Shown piece by piece: positions 52,176 to 62,947 of a stretch of 64,000 nt of DNA. Within the stretch, counting starts at the first letter, position 1. The number at the start of each line of letters is the position of its first letter. The notes under the pieces were generated by a model. It did not search any database. It was given only the letters and a program-made list of their open reading frames with translations, and was not told where the DNA came from. The stretch lies in contig NZ_PIPP01000001.1 in the NCBI RefSeq assembly GCF_003987345.1, forward strand, positions 620,001-684,000, written 5' to 3'. A program made the position numbers and the translations under genes. This stretch comes from Aliidiomarina shirensis. Its GTDB lineage: Bacteria; Pseudomonadota; Gammaproteobacteria; Enterobacterales; Alteromonadaceae.

Positions 52176-54446
52176 ATGGATTTCGGTGTAGTAAGCAACT
52201 TTAGTGAGCGGCCTTGGAAATATAATAAGAATAGCCATCCATATGATGAAATGCGCAATTTAAAAAGACATAAACAGGCTATATTTGCCGGTGTAATAGG
52301 ATTAGTGGTAACACTAGTGCTTACATTCTCACTCCGCATTTCGGATAGCAATTCAATCCGCGATACACTCGACTCTGAGTTATATGATCTCCAACTAGAA
52401 ATTCGCCGCGAATTACAATCACATATGTTTGGTTTCACTTGGGTGAGCCGACAAGGTGAAGTTGGTCCTGCTTGGGTTGATGAAGGCGAACTAATTACCT
52501 CCTATTACCGCCAATTCCGCAGCCTTTTTTGGGTAACCGCGGATGGTGAAGTTATTCGTCATTACCCCAATAGTTGGAACCCTCCTGCCACCGTACCTGA
52601 ATCTATTGCGGTATGGCTTAGCCGATTCAACCCAGGAGCGCGCTACTTAATCAGTGCCGAAGAGCTTGCCGAACATCCCGCCGATTTATTGTTGGTGGTG
52701 CCTTTCAACGGTGAGAGCCACAATGGCTTTTATGCTGGCATTATTGATATGAACCGGCTACTTCACTTAACCGTGGCCAGCCATTTAAAAGATAACACTG
52801 CCTTTCACGTTGTTCGCCAATCTGATTCTGAAGTTATGTTTAACCTAGCGCCAAACGATCGCCTGAAAGCGGAATGGGGTAACCATCGAGTATTCCAGAT
52901 TTTTGGTGAAACATGGATTTTAGAGCTTTGGCCAACGCCAGAGCGCCTGCAAGAAATGCGCAGTAAATTGCCATTGTTAGTGTTACTTGCCGGTTCATTG
53001 GTAACCGGTTTGCTTACCTTTGTTTTATATTTGCTAGGCGTAAGCCGCGTACGGGAAACCATGCTGCAAGAGGCGAACCGTGAGCTTTACGATGAAATTG
53101 AAGAGCGTGAAAAAGTAGAGCAGCGGGTTGCCTATTTAGCGGAGCATGATTCACTTACCGGCTTAGCTAACCGCAACGCCATTATTGCGCAACTCGGCAA
53201 TGAACTTGATATTCTGCGGGAACAGAGCTTGCGCGTAGGTGTTATGATTCTGGATCTCGACCACTTTAAAGAAGTAAACGATACCCTTGGCCACAATATT
53301 GGTGATGCCCTACTTAAACAGGTATCAACGCGCCTTTCTGAATTGCATGGCGGCAAATCTATGTTAGCGCGTTTAGGGGGCGATGAGTTTGCGGTAATGC
53401 TCACCAACGTTCGTGAACAAGAAGATTTAGAATCCTATGCTGGTGAAATTATTGAAGCGCTCGATAAGCACTTTAATGTAGAAGGCTACGAAATTTTTGT
53501 TACCGGTAGTATTGGTATTGCCCTTACCCAAACCGGTCAAGAAGATGCTGAAACACTAATGCGCCACGCCGATACCGCGCTTTACCGGGCAAAAGAGCGT
53601 GGCCGAAATACCTGGCACGTATACAGCCAAGAACTTCATGATGAACTGGCCGATAGGCTCGATTTATCGAAAAAACTACGCTATGCCATTGAGCAGAATA
53701 AACTTGCTGTGTTCTATCAGCCGCAAGTTGATATGACTACGCGCAAAATAATTGGTTTAGAAGCACTTGTGCGCTGGATCGAGGACGATGGCACCATTAT
53801 CGGCCCCGATCGCTTTATTCCAATTGCTGAAGATTCCGGCCTTATCCTACCAATTTCCGATTTCGTGCTGCAAACTGCCTGTCGGCAATTAGCCCGTTGG
53901 CGCGATATGGGTTTGAACGATATTCGCGTTTCGGTGAATTTATCGGGTCGTCAGTTCCAAGTGCCGGATTTAACCGATCAGATCCTATACGCGGTTCGCA
54001 GTGCAGGCATTCCAACTGCATTCCTAGAACTCGAGCTCACTGAGCAAGTGTTAATTGAAAATAGTAAATCGCACACGCAGTTTATGCAGGACATGCGGGA
54101 TAACGGCATAACCCTCGCTATTGATGATTTCGGTGTTGGTTATTCTTCACTTTCATACTTAAAACACTTCCCTATCAACGCGTTGAAAATAGATCGCTCG
54201 TTCGTGAAAGATTTACCCGACGATAAAGACGATGCCACTATTACCCAAACCATTGTAAGTTTAGCGCGTAACCTTGATATCGGTATCGTTGCTGAGGGTG
54301 TAGAAAATCAGGCGCAAGCTGATTTCTTAATTGAGCGTGGGTGTACGATTGGCCAAGGCTATTTCTACAGCCGCCCTGTTCCTGCCGATGAAGCAACGGC
54401 ACTGTTAACCGCGCCAAATAGTGTAATTCCTGTTAAAATATCCTAG
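52176..54446 (+). CDS. Membrane GGDEF-EAL cyclic-di-GMP signalling protein
   Basis: About 756 residues from the ATG at 52176; GTG 52158 and ATG 52251 are alternatives. A first membrane helix precedes a periplasmic sensor region (about 45-270), and a second helix lies near 275-300. The GGDEF site is intact (RLGGDEF near 401). The EAL part has LEALVRW near 529, SVNLSGRQF, AIDDFGVGYSSLSYLK and EGVEN, suggesting active phosphodiesterase residues. Either or both c-di-GMP activities are possible. Confidence 0.9.
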   Translation: MDFGVVSNFSERPWKYNKNSHPYDEMRNLKRHKQAIFAGVIGLVVTLVLTFSLRISDSNSIRDTLDSELYDLQLEIRRELQSHMFGFTWVSRQGEVGPAWVDEGELITSYYRQFRSLFWVTADGEVIRHYPNSWNPPATVPESIAVWLSRFNPGARYLISAEELAEHPADLLLVVPFNGESHNGFYAGIIDMNRLLHLTVASHLKDNTAFHVVRQSDSEVMFNLAPNDRLKAEWGNHRVFQIFGETWILELWPTPERLQEMRSKLPLLVLLAGSLVTGLLTFVLYLLGVSRVRETMLQEANRELYDEIEEREKVEQRVAYLAEHDSLTGLANRNAIIAQLGNELDILREQSLRVGVMILDLDHFKEVNDTLGHNIGDALLKQVSTRLSELHGGKSMLARLGGDEFAVMLTNVREQEDLESYAGEIIEALDKHFNVEGYEIFVTGSIGIALTQTGQEDAETLMRHADTALYRAKERGRNTWHVYSQELHDELADRLDLSKKLRYAIEQNKLAVFYQPQVDMTTRKIIGLEALVRWIEDDGTIIGPDRFIPIAEDSGLILPISDFVLQTACRQLARWRDMGLNDIRVSVNLSGRQFQVPDLTDQILYAVRSAGIPTAFLELELTEQVLIENSKSHTQFMQDMRDNGITLAIDDFGVGYSSLSYLKHFPINALKIDRSFVKDLPDDKDDATITQTIVSLARNLDIGIVAEGVENQAQADFLIERGCTIGQGYFYSRPVPADEATALLTAPNSVIPVKIS

Positions 54447-54594
54447 ATAATTCATTTTCATAAGCCCCGAACTATTTCAACAGTTAATATTTCGGTTGCT
54501 ACTGTGTTCGCCCTTTTATTGGCGTTAGCGAAAAGCTAAAGAATGAAAGCACAGATTACAGAATTTAAAATTCGAAATGTGAGGAGTACCCACA

Positions 54595-56259
54595 ATGGCT
54601 ACACATGATGTAGAACGCGAGAGTATGGAGTTTGATGTACTGATTGTGGGCGCAGGCCCTGCAGGCCTCAGCACTGCATGCAAGCTTGCCCAGTTGAACC
54701 AAGAACAAGGCAAAGATTTGCAGATTTGCGTTATTGAGAAAGGTTCTGAGGTTGGTGCACACATTCTTTCGGGGGCTGTATTTGAGCCGCGTGCACTTAC
54801 TGAATTATTCCCAGATTGGAAAGAACGCGGTGCCCCACTAAACACGCCGGTAACGCGCGATGATATTTTCATGTTCGGGAATGCCGAGAAAGCCTCAAAG
54901 TTACCTAACTTTATGGTGCCTAAAACCTTCCACAATGAGGGTAACTACATTGTAAGTATGGGTAACGTGTGCCGCTGGTTAGCGAGCCAAGCAGAAGAGC
55001 TGGGAGTTGAAGTTTTCCCCGGGTTTGCCGCCGCAAGTGTGATTTACGGCGACAATAACGAAGTATGTGGCGTACTTACAGGCGATATGGGCGTAGGGGC
55101 CGATGGCGAGCCAAAAGATGGCTATATGCCTGGTATGGAGCTGCGCGCGAAATATACTATTTTTGCGGAAGGTTGCCGCGGCCACTTGGGCAAAGAGCTT
55201 ATTGAGCACTATCAGTTAGATAAAGATAGCACGGTGCAACACTACGCTATTGGCTTTAAAGAAATTTGGGATATTCCAGTAGAGCAGCACGAAGAAGGTG
55301 TAGTGGTGCATTCAACGGGCTATCCACTAAAAGACGAAGCAAGCGGTGGTGGTTATTTATATCATGCCGAAAATGGCCAAGTGTTCTTGGGTTTAATTAT
55401 TGATTTGAATTATACCAACCCGCATTTGAATCCATTTGCAGAATTCCAAAAATTCAAACAGCATCCACAAATTCGCAAGGTTTTGGAAAATGGTAAGCGC
55501 GTAAGTTATGGTGCGCGAGCGATTGCCAAAGGTGGTTTCTATTCATTACCGAAAATGACCATGCCCGGTGCTGTATTGGTAGGTTGTGATGCGGGTACAC
55601 TTAATTTTGCCAAAATTAAAGGAAATCACACCGCAATGAAGAGCGGTATGTTGGCCGCAGAAACTGTTTTCGCGGCACTTAGTGGCGAAAATTACGGCGC
55701 TGATTTAAAAGAATATACCGAAGCTTTTAAAGATTCGTGGCTATATGATGAATTATATCGTTCACGTAACTTTGGCCCAGTTGTTCACAAATGGGGTACA
55801 TGGTTAGGCGGTGCGTATAACACCTTAGATCAAAACTTTTTTGGTGGGAAACTTCCCTTTACCATTAAAGATACAAAAGCTGATCATGAAGGTATGCAAC
55901 TTGCAAAAGATGCAAAAACTATTGATTACCCGAAGCCGGATAACAAAATATCGTTTGATCGCAATTCTTCGGTTTATTTATCCAATACGAATCACGAAGA
56001 AGATCAGCCGTGTCATTTACAGTTAGCTGATAAAGATATTCCGATTCAAGTTAATTTACCGAAGTTTGATGAGCCAGCACAACGCTACTGCCCTGCAGGT
56101 GTATATGAAGTAGTTACCGCCGATTCCGGTGAACAGCGTTTCCAGATTAATGCGCAAAACTGCATTCACTGTAAAACGTGCGATATCAAAGATCCGAGCC
56201 AAAATATTCGCTGGGTAACCCCTGAAGGTACCGGCGGCCCAACATATCCCAATATGTAG
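54595..56259 (+). CDS. Electron-transfer flavoprotein-ubiquinone oxidoreductase
   Basis: 554 residues, full ETF-QO length. FAD-binding DVLIVGAGPAGLSTA at the start, GGFYSLPKMTMPGAVLVGCDAG in the middle. 4Fe-4S ligands at the C-terminus: RYCPAGVYE and NCIHCKTCDIKDPSQNI. It passes electrons from ETF, including those from LiuA, to quinone in the inner membrane. GAGGAG precedes the ATG. Confidence 0.94.
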   Translation: MATHDVERESMEFDVLIVGAGPAGLSTACKLAQLNQEQGKDLQICVIEKGSEVGAHILSGAVFEPRALTELFPDWKERGAPLNTPVTRDDIFMFGNAEKASKLPNFMVPKTFHNEGNYIVSMGNVCRWLASQAEELGVEVFPGFAAASVIYGDNNEVCGVLTGDMGVGADGEPKDGYMPGMELRAKYTIFAEGCRGHLGKELIEHYQLDKDSTVQHYAIGFKEIWDIPVEQHEEGVVVHSTGYPLKDEASGGGYLYHAENGQVFLGLIIDLNYTNPHLNPFAEFQKFKQHPQIRKVLENGKRVSYGARAIAKGGFYSLPKMTMPGAVLVGCDAGTLNFAKIKGNHTAMKSGMLAAETVFAALSGENYGADLKEYTEAFKDSWLYDELYRSRNFGPVVHKWGTWLGGAYNTLDQNFFGGKLPFTIKDTKADHEGMQLAKDAKTIDYPKPDNKISFDRNSSVYLSNTNHEEDQPCHLQLADKDIPIQVNLPKFDEPAQRYCPAGVYEVVTADSGEQRFQINAQNCIHCKTCDIKDPSQNIRWVTPEGTGGPTYPNM

Positions 56260-56288
56260 GCTTGCAAATAAACGAATAGTTCGTAAAT

Positions 56289-56342
56289 AGAAAGCCCATC
56301 AAACAGTGCAAAAATACCCGCACTTTTGATGGGCTTTTTTTT
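56289..56342 (+). terminator. Intrinsic terminator after ETF-QO gene
   Basis: AAAGCCCATCAAA pairs with TTTGATGGGCTTT around an inner GTGC/GCAC stem; a run of T follows at about 56335-56342. Confidence 0.85.
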
Positions 56343-56665
56343 GTTATGAAATAAGAAGTTATATTAGCAAGAACGGCATATACTATTTACGCAATTATGT
56401 TCTAAAATATACTGTGAATGTCAATTCTTCGTAAGTTTTCGCTGAACAAATAGCATTGCAATTGTTTGCGCGTTATTTTCATATTAAAGTTCCATCGCAA
56501 ACATGCGTATTTGCAGCGCTTTCTATTTCGATGCTTTCGATTTTTATCATCGAATATTATATCTACGAAAACTAGGCTTCATTTATTTGCAAGCAAGTGA
56601 AATCAATTAGAAGTCTCTGATTAACAACTACCTGATTAACAACTAAAAGTAACATAGGATAATAC
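56343..56665. other. AT-rich leader region of the H-NS-like gene
   Basis: About 320 bp with no credible ORF. AT-rich, with several TATAAT/TATATT-like hexamers, presumably the hns promoter; the exact start site is not visible. Confidence 0.5.
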
Positions 56666-57085
56666 ATGAGCGAGTTTACAGATATTCTAACCCATGCCCG
56701 CCGCCTCAACGCAGCAACAAAAGAATTAACCGTTGCTGAACTAAACGATGTGGCCGCGAAATTGGCAAATATTATTGAGCAGCGCAAGGACGACGAAGCT
56801 GAGCAACAACGCCAGCAGGCTGCCAAACAGTTAGAAATCGAACGGATTCGTAAACAAATAGCCGATGCTGGTTTAAACCCAGAAGAAGTACTTGGTACTG
56901 AGGCAGGCGTAAGTAAAGGTAAATCAAAGCGTAAGCCTTATAAAAAACGGGCGCCGAAGCCTGCCAAATATAAGTACATTGATGCCAATGGCGAAAGTAA
57001 AACGTGGACCGGCCAAGGCCGCACACCAAAACCTATTCAAGAAGCATTAAACGCTGGCCGTTCGTTAAACGATTTCTTAATCTAA
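56666..57085 (+). CDS. H-NS family nucleoid-associated protein
   Basis: 139 residues. Helical oligomerisation part (about 1-70), Lys-rich linker (SKGKSKRKPYKKRAPKPAK), and the C-terminal domain KYKYIDANGESKTWTGQGRTPKPIQEAL with the QGR hook that reads AT-rich minor grooves. It ends in SLNDFLI like classical H-NS. It may silence AT-rich cassettes nearby, which is only an inference. Confidence 0.9.
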   Translation: MSEFTDILTHARRLNAATKELTVAELNDVAAKLANIIEQRKDDEAEQQRQQAAKQLEIERIRKQIADAGLNPEEVLGTEAGVSKGKSKRKPYKKRAPKPAKYKYIDANGESKTWTGQGRTPKPIQEALNAGRSLNDFLI

Positions 57086-57102
57086 ACAGAACTTCAGCTA
57101 CG

Positions 57103-57140
57103 AAAAAAGGGTGTTTCGAATAAACGAAACACCCTTTTTT
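57103..57140. terminator. Bidirectional intrinsic terminator
   Basis: AAAAAAGGGTGTTTCG pairs with CGAAACACCCTTTTTT around AATAAA. It lies between the convergent hns-like and DUF4097-like genes. Confidence 0.9.
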
Positions 57141-57154
57141 GTTGGCTAACCGCT

Positions 57155-57817
57155 TTAGCGTAAACGTATACCTGCATCACCCACGCCAATATCAATGTTT
57201 ATTGAAAACTCGCCATCGCCTCTGCCGCTAGTAGTTTCCGCAACAATTGCGCGCTTCGTTTTCACATCGTGGCCACCGCGAATACTGGCAGAACCTACGC
57301 CTACATCTGCGCTAATCGCGCCGGCTTCACTTAATAAACCTTCAACTTTGGCATCACCAACACCGAGATCGATATTTACCGCTGTTGCACCTACTTTTAC
57401 ATCAACCAAGCCAACACCTAAATCAACATCAAGCTTCTCTACTGCCGGTAAGGTTACATGCCACGTAGATTCAACATTGTTCTCTGAAAAAGAAATGCTG
57501 AGCACACCATTACGTTCGCGTATAGCAACATCCATATCGCTCACATCTTTGGTGCGGCGCATAATGCCTGAACGCTTGCCTTCGAAAAGTGCGCGAATAG
57601 TAAGTTCAGAGCCTTCACCCTGCTCTACGTATACCGAGCCTACCCCGTTTTTCAATATAACGTGGTTCACATCAGCTACCGAAACTTCATGGTAACGCTC
57701 AACTTCATCGCTTGCAGATGCTGCCGTGCTTAATGTAAGCACGCTTAGCGATGCTACGAATGCGATCACGATCCAGCTCATTTTCTGCATAGTTGTTTTC
57801 ATTGCTTTACTCATCAT
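57155..57817 (-). CDS. Secreted DUF4097-like repeat protein
   Basis: 220 residues from the ATG at 57817 after GGA; the start at 57850 is weaker. The signal peptide ends around STAASASD. The mature part has repeated LDVDLGVGLVDVKVGA, NIDLGVGDAKVEG, ISADVGVGSASIRG and INIDIGVGDAGI units, a parallel beta-type fold as in DUF4097 adhesin-like proteins. Role unknown. Confidence 0.75.
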   Translation of the reverse strand: MMSKAMKTTMQKMSWIVIAFVASLSVLTLSTAASASDEVERYHEVSVADVNHVILKNGVGSVYVEQGEGSELTIRALFEGKRSGIMRRTKDVSDMDVAIRERNGVLSISFSENNVESTWHVTLPAVEKLDVDLGVGLVDVKVGATAVNIDLGVGDAKVEGLLSEAGAISADVGVGSASIRGGHDVKTKRAIVAETTSGRGDGEFSINIDIGVGDAGIRLR

Positions 57818-58207
57818 GTGTTCCTTTTTATTTTTACTACATAAATACATTCATTGAATATGGGTGTTATCTGCCAAACTGAATGCCGCTAGCTTTTCCT
57901 GATTCAAGCCCTTTGGCTTTGAATGCTTCGTGCCTGTATCTTTTAATATCCGCACAAGTAGGTTCTAAAAAATTGCACCTACATATATACATAAGCAATT
58001 ATTAGGCCAAAATTATAAACCCTTGTTTTAAATGAGTTATTTATTTTAAATAAAATCTAACTTAGTGATATTCCACAAAATGTGGTGAAATATATAGATT
58101 CCTTTGTGGTATCAACCATTTTAACGATAGCCCAACCTGTACCTTACGCCAGCAACCTAATGAACAAGATGGCGGAAATTATTCCGCGAACGAGCGCAAA
58201 CGTGAAT

Positions 58208-58930
58208 ATGCCGAAAACTGAAAGTAGCAAGAATAGTGAAAATTCTGAGTATCGCTTCAAACCCATCGGGTTTATTGAATCGCCCTACCGGCAGAAATTC
58301 GCCATTCCCCGGCAACCTGGTTTAGTGCCCAGCGCTCGCGGCATAATCCATTTCACCGAAGAGTTTGCTCATTCTGATTGTGTGCGTGGTATAGAAGCCT
58401 TTAGCCATCTCTGGCTCACATTTGTGTTCCATGAAACCGCAGCGCAAGGTTGGAAGCCGTTAGTGCGGCCTCCGCGCCTTGGTGGCAATATGCGCAAAGG
58501 CGTGTTTGCCACGCGCTCTACCTTTCGCCCTAATCCGATTGGCCTCTCGGTCGTTGAACTGGTTGCCGTAGAGGCTAACAAGCTTATCGTGCGTGGGCTC
58601 GATCTACTTCACGGCACGCCAATTTTGGACATCAAACCTTACCTACCCTATTCCGATAGCGTAAGCGGCGCACTGGGTGGCTATGCCGATGCGAACCCAA
58701 CCACGGGTATGAGTGTTTCCTTTACCCCAGCAGCCGAGGCCGCAATATTGCAGCATCAGCACGAATATCCTGAGCTACGGCAGTTGATTAGTGAAGTGTT
58801 GCAACAAGATCCCCGCCCCGGCTATCAGCGCGAACAAAGCTGGGATAAGGAATACGGTATGCATTTATATGATTTCAATATTAAGTGGCGTGTAATAGCA
58901 AACGATAATCATGTAATAAGCATCAGTTAA
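58208..58930 (+). CDS. trmO: tRNA (N6-threonylcarbamoyladenosine-37) methyltransferase
   Basis: 240 residues from the ATG at 58208, near the usual family length (235 in E. coli); the frame opens earlier at 58082 without an RBS. FKPIGFIESPYRQKFAIPRQPGL and RSTFRPNPIGLSVVEL are TrmO/TsaA signatures, then ILDIKPYLPYSD. It adds a methyl group to t6A37 in tRNA(Thr) in characterised members. Confidence 0.88.
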   Translation: MPKTESSKNSENSEYRFKPIGFIESPYRQKFAIPRQPGLVPSARGIIHFTEEFAHSDCVRGIEAFSHLWLTFVFHETAAQGWKPLVRPPRLGGNMRKGVFATRSTFRPNPIGLSVVELVAVEANKLIVRGLDLLHGTPILDIKPYLPYSDSVSGALGGYADANPTTGMSVSFTPAAEAAILQHQHEYPELRQLISEVLQQDPRPGYQREQSWDKEYGMHLYDFNIKWRVIANDNHVISIS

Positions 58931-59015
58931 GCCTTTGTTGCATGCGCCTAGGCTGTTAGAATGCTGCCTTAATTAGCTAATTTAACTTGCCATTTCTAGC
59001 ACGAGATAAACCAAT

Positions 59016-60767
59016 ATGCGCACTAGCCAATACCTGCTTGGAACAATGAAAGAAACCCCTGCTGATGCAGAAGTAATAAGCCATCAGCTAATGCTGCGTG
59101 CCGGTATGGTGCGTAAAGTAGCATCTGGGCTTTATACATGGACTCCAACAGGCCTGCGGGTATTGCGCAAAGTTGAACATGTGGTACGCGAAGAAATGGA
59201 AAAAGCAGGCGCTATCGAAGTGCTAATGCCCATGGTGCAGCCTGCCGATTTATGGGAAGAATCTGGCCGCTGGCAAGATTATGGCCCTGAGCTGCTACGC
59301 ATTAAAGATCGCCACAACCGTGATTTCGTATTGGGCCCTACCCATGAAGAAGTCATCAGCGAATTAGTGCGCAAAGAAGTAAACAGTTATAAGCAGCTGC
59401 CACTCAATCTATTCCAAATTCAAACAAAATTCCGTGATGAAATTCGCCCGCGTTTTGGCGTAATGCGTTCGCGCGAATTTATTATGAAAGATGCGTATTC
59501 GTTCCATACTACGCAAGAAAGTTTGGAAGAAACCTACAAAACCATGTTTGATGCGTATTGCAATATCTTCACCCGCTTGGGCCTCGATTTCCGCCCAGTA
59601 ATTGCCGATACCGGTTCTATTGGCGGCAACATGAGCCACGAGTTTCATGTGCTCGCCAGTTCAGGTGAAGATGATATCGCGTTTTCTGATAGCTCAGATT
59701 ACGCTGCGAACGTTGAACTTGCTGAAGCGGTGGCAATCGCCGATGAACCATTAGCCGCTACCCAGGCCATGGAAAAGATTGCCACGCCGGAAGCGAAAAC
59801 CATTAAAGCGTTGGTTGAACAATTTGATGTAAACATCGAAAACACAGTTAAAACACTTATTGTGCATGCGGCAGAAGCTACTGACGCAAGCGATAAGAAA
59901 GCAACAGAAGCAGCCACCGGCAAAAAAGCAAAACTAGTCGCCTTAATTATTCGTGGCGACCATGAGCTCAACGAAATCAAGGCAGCAAAACACCCTGCCG
60001 TAGCTTCACCATTGGTGTTTGCTAGCGATGAAGAAATCAAAACAGCCGTTGGTGCAGGCCCAGGGTCGCTTGGCCCCGTAAATCTGAGTATGCCAGTAAT
60101 TGTTGATCGCGCGGTAGCCAGCATGAGCGATTTTGCGGCTGGTGCGAACGAAGAAGGCTTCCATTTCTTTGGTATTAATTGGAACCGCGATGTTGATTTG
60201 CCAGAAGTGGCTGATTTACGCAACGTTCAAGCGGGTGATGCTAGCCCTGATGGCAAAGGCACTTTAAATATTGCACGCGGTATTGAAGTTGGCCATATAT
60301 TCCAGCTTGGTACCAAGTACAGCGAGGCCATGAAAGCCGGTGTATTAAACGAAGAAGGTAAAAACCAAGCGTTGATCATGGGTTGTTACGGTATCGGCGT
60401 TTCGCGCATTGTGGCTGCTGCGATTGAACAGAACAACGATGCCAATGGCATTATTTGGCCTGCGGCTATGGCGCCTTACCAAGTGTGTATTTTGCCCATG
60501 AATATGCATAAATCGGCACGGGTACAAGAAGTTGCGGAAAACCTATACGCAGAACTCAAGGCCGCTGGTATCGAAGTGTTGTTCGATGATCGCAAAGAGC
60601 GCCCTGGCGTAATGTTTGCCGATATGGAATTGATTGGTATTCCACACACCATAGTTATCGGTGAACGAAACCTTGATGAACAAGCAGTTGAATATAAAAA
60701 CCGCCGCAGCGGCGAGAAAGAAACCTTGAAAATTGCTGACGTATTAGCGCGCGTTCAAGGCGAGTAA
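59016..60767 (+). CDS. proS: Prolyl-tRNA synthetase
   Basis: 583 residues, bacterial type with an editing insertion (about 230-400). Class II motifs: motif 2 region [40 protein letters not shown] and the active-site [15 protein letters not shown]-terminal anticodon-binding domain with [24 protein letters not shown]. Charges tRNA-Pro. Confidence 0.96.
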   Translation: MRTSQYLLGTMKETPADAEVISHQLMLRAGMVRKVASGLYTWTPTGLRVLRKVEHVVREEMEKAGAIEVLMPMVQPADLWEESGRWQDYGPELLRIKDRHNRDFVLGPTHEEVISELVRKEVNSYKQLPLNLFQIQTKFRDEIRPRFGVMRSREFIMKDAYSFHTTQESLEETYKTMFDAYCNIFTRLGLDFRPVIADTGSIGGNMSHEFHVLASSGEDDIAFSDSSDYAANVELAEAVAIADEPLAATQAMEKIATPEAKTIKALVEQFDVNIENTVKTLIVHAAEATDASDKKATEAATGKKAKLVALIIRGDHELNEIKAAKHPAVASPLVFASDEEIKTAVGAGPGSLGPVNLSMPVIVDRAVASMSDFAAGANEEGFHFFGINWNRDVDLPEVADLRNVQAGDASPDGKGTLNIARGIEVGHIFQLGTKYSEAMKAGVLNEEGKNQALIMGCYGIGVSRIVAAAIEQNNDANGIIWPAAMAPYQVCILPMNMHKSARVQEVAENLYAELKAAGIEVLFDDRKERPGVMFADMELIGIPHTIVIGERNLDEQAVEYKNRRSGEKETLKIADVLARVQGE

Positions 60768-60779
60768 TTAGAGGATTTC

Positions 60780-60815
60780 ATTGGCGTTGCTGAACTCGAG
60801 TTTAGCAACGCCAAA
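60780..60815. terminator. Terminator between proS and gpt
   Basis: TTTGGCGTTGCT-type arm and its reverse copy AGCAACGCCAAA flank CTCGAG at 60780-60814. It lies between the convergent proS and gpt genes; T-runs are modest. Confidence 0.7.
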
Positions 60816-60823
60816 GTTAACGT

Positions 60824-61309
60824 TTACTTATCTTCACCTGCTAGCGGATCCACGTAGTGCAAATGCACATCCCACGGAAAATGAATCCACGTGCTTTGTT
60901 CAATATCCGCTTCGTATTCATCAACCAGGGGCAAGCCTTCAGGTTTAGCATACACGGTAATAAACTTAGCTTTTGGCAATCGCTTGCGCAAAAAGCGTAA
61001 GGTATTGCCAGTATCTACTAAATCATCCACCACTAAAAAGCCCGCACCATCGTCGGTGCAACTAATATCTTTGAGCATTTCTGGTTCAGCGGCTTGGCTT
61101 TGATGCGCGTAACTACGCACGCAAACGCTTTCTACCAAACGAATATTCAATTCACGAGCAAGAATAGCGGCCGGCACTAAACCACCCCGGCTTACTGCAA
61201 TAATACCTTGCCATTGTTCTGCAGGCAGTTGGCGGCGAGCTAATTCGCGGGTAGCGCGATGAAGTTCTTCCCAAGAAACAAAATATTCTTGGTTACTGTG
61301 CAATCCCAT
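60824..61309 (-). CDS. gpt: Xanthine-guanine phosphoribosyltransferase
   Basis: 161 residues. PRPP-binding motif FLVVDDLVDTGNTL (about 91-104), WQGIIAVSRGGLVPAAILARELN and STWIHFPWDV near the end match XGPRT. It salvages guanine and xanthine to GMP and XMP. GGAG before the ATG. Confidence 0.93.
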   Translation of the reverse strand: MGLHSNQEYFVSWEELHRATRELARRQLPAEQWQGIIAVSRGGLVPAAILARELNIRLVESVCVRSYAHQSQAAEPEMLKDISCTDDGAGFLVVDDLVDTGNTLRFLRKRLPKAKFITVYAKPEGLPLVDEYEADIEQSTWIHFPWDVHLHYVDPLAGEDK

Positions 61310-61437
61310 GGGTGCTCCTTTTTATGCTAGCATTCGTATTCAGATTGCAAACGATTATAACACCATGTTGGGCGAAGATACGTACCCAGATGCATTCACA
61401 CTTTATTTTCTGAATTTTATTTAAATAGGATAGCAAA

Positions 61438-61758
61438 ATGCCAAAAGCGATTTTCATTGATGCCAAAGGCGGCCAATACGAACTCGATGTTGAAAATGGG
61501 CAAACCCTGATGGAAGCCGCTACGGATAATATGCTGGATGGTATTATAGGCGAGTGTGGTGGTGTGATGTCGTGTGCCACTTGTCATGTATATGTGGCTC
61601 CAGAATGGATTGAAAAACTCACCCCAGCCGACGATATCGAAGAAAGCATGATTGATGTTGCTCGTGACCCACAAGAAAACAGCCGTTTAAGCTGCCAAAT
61701 CACCATGAGCGATGAGCTCGATGGTATTGTGGTACACATGCCAGTGGCACAATTCTAA
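61438..61758 (+). CDS. 2Fe-2S ferredoxin, adrenodoxin/putidaredoxin type
   Basis: 106 residues. GECGGVMSCATCHVY gives three cluster Cys spaced C-x5-C-x2-C, and RLSCQI the fourth, as in putidaredoxin-type ferredoxins. AGGAT precedes the ATG. No P450 or reductase gene lies nearby, so its partner is unknown. Confidence 0.9.
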   Translation: MPKAIFIDAKGGQYELDVENGQTLMEAATDNMLDGIIGECGGVMSCATCHVYVAPEWIEKLTPADDIEESMIDVARDPQENSRLSCQITMSDELDGIVVHMPVAQF

Positions 61759-61765
61759 GGGCCAT

Positions 61766-62947
61766 TTAACCCTGCACAGCTACCATGGTTCTATCGTGGT
61801 AGCCGGTGGTTACTGCAATAAAACCACTGAGCTCGGCATCAAGTTCGGCATCGCCAGTATCGACCCGCAAAGGTCGTCCATTTAATGCCTGCAGCTTGGC
61901 TTTGGTAGCAATTACTTGAATATTATCTTTACCCACAGCGCGAATTACAGCTGGCGTAAGTTGCTGATTGCCACGGCCAAAAATGTGCCCTTGGCCGCCG
62001 ATTAAGGTAATCACCAAAGCCATTGGTGTTCTATTTTGCTGCGCTTGCAACACCCGTTGCTCGAGCTCAGCGCCGGTAATATCAGCTTTTTCTACTTTGC
62101 CCTGATACACCACATCAACGCCCAGCAAGGTATTTTTATGGCTTAGTTCACTCATTAAGAAATCAACGGTGGAGCCCGAACCCATAATATATAGGGTATT
62201 ATCGTCCATACTTTCGATCACATCAGCGGCGATATCGGCGAGCACTAGTTCATCACTCTCCTTACCACCTATCTTTACCGCCTGCATATATTCCAATTCA
62301 CCCGGTACTTGCAACTCAGCATAACGCCGTGCGCGTACCGTGCCATTGCGAAACGCATCTTCATCAATATCCATAACATCAGCCGCTCTTAGTGTAGTGA
62401 GCTTGCCGGAAATCAACTGCTCTAGCACTTTGCCAGCGCCCAAGGGCGTTATCGCATATACCCCGGAATGAATTTTAACGCCCGCGGGTATACCTACTAC
62501 TGGAAGTTCTTCTAGGCTCCCATTGCCATTTTCATTATTCGCAGCCCGTGCGCATTGCTGCAAGGCCAAGGCAACATCGCGTGCGGTGCCATCGCCGCCC
62601 GCAAATACTAATAAATCAGGTTTCTGCGTGGCGATAGCGGTAACCGCTTGTTGTGTATCGCTGGCTTCTGTTTGTACGCTTGCCGCGTGGTAAGCCACTT
62701 CATGATGAAAACCAAGCTCAGTTAATACATCAGCCCCCATATTCCCGGCGGCCGTAATGAATTTTATGTGCTCACGGTATGGCAATAACACGGATAGTGC
62801 TTGTGCTACCCGCTTTTCCGCTTTTTGCTCTGCCCCCCGAGCCAGTGCTTCGCTGCGGGTTTCTGCGCCATCACTACCTTTTAACGCTACCGCGCCGCCA
62901 ATACCCGCAAACGGGTTAATCACCAAACCAAAACTATACGGATACAT
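61766..62947 (-). CDS. ATP-NAD kinase family protein
   Basis: 393 residues. Starts FGLVINPFAGIGGAVALKGSDG, kinase core LVFAGGDGTARDVA and VVGIPAGVKIHSGVYA, then a large C-terminal domain (LYIMGSGSTVDFLM, ITLIGGQGHIFGRGNQQL). It matches the long ATP-NAD kinase-like family seen in gammaproteobacteria, not the main NadK. The 5' end overlaps epmC by 14 bp. Confidence 0.85.
   Translation of the reverse strand: MYPYSFGLVINPFAGIGGAVALKGSDGAETRSEALARGAEQKAEKRVAQALSVLLPYREHIKFITAAGNMGADVLTELGFHHEVAYHAASVQTEASDTQQAVTAIATQKPDLLVFAGGDGTARDVALALQQCARAANNENGNGSLEELPVVGIPAGVKIHSGVYAITPLGAGKVLEQLISGKLTTLRAADVMDIDEDAFRNGTVRARRYAELQVPGELEYMQAVKIGGKESDELVLADIAADVIESMDDNTLYIMGSGSTVDFLMSELSHKNTLLGVDVVYQGKVEKADITGAELEQRVLQAQQNRTPMALVITLIGGQGHIFGRGNQQLTPAVIRAVGKDNIQVIATKAKLQALNGRPLRVDTGDAELDAELSGFIAVTTGYHDRTMVAVQG

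Noticed and set aside
58082-58207. N-terminal extension of the trmO frame
   Set aside because: It has no RBS and would make the protein about 42 residues longer than the family norm.
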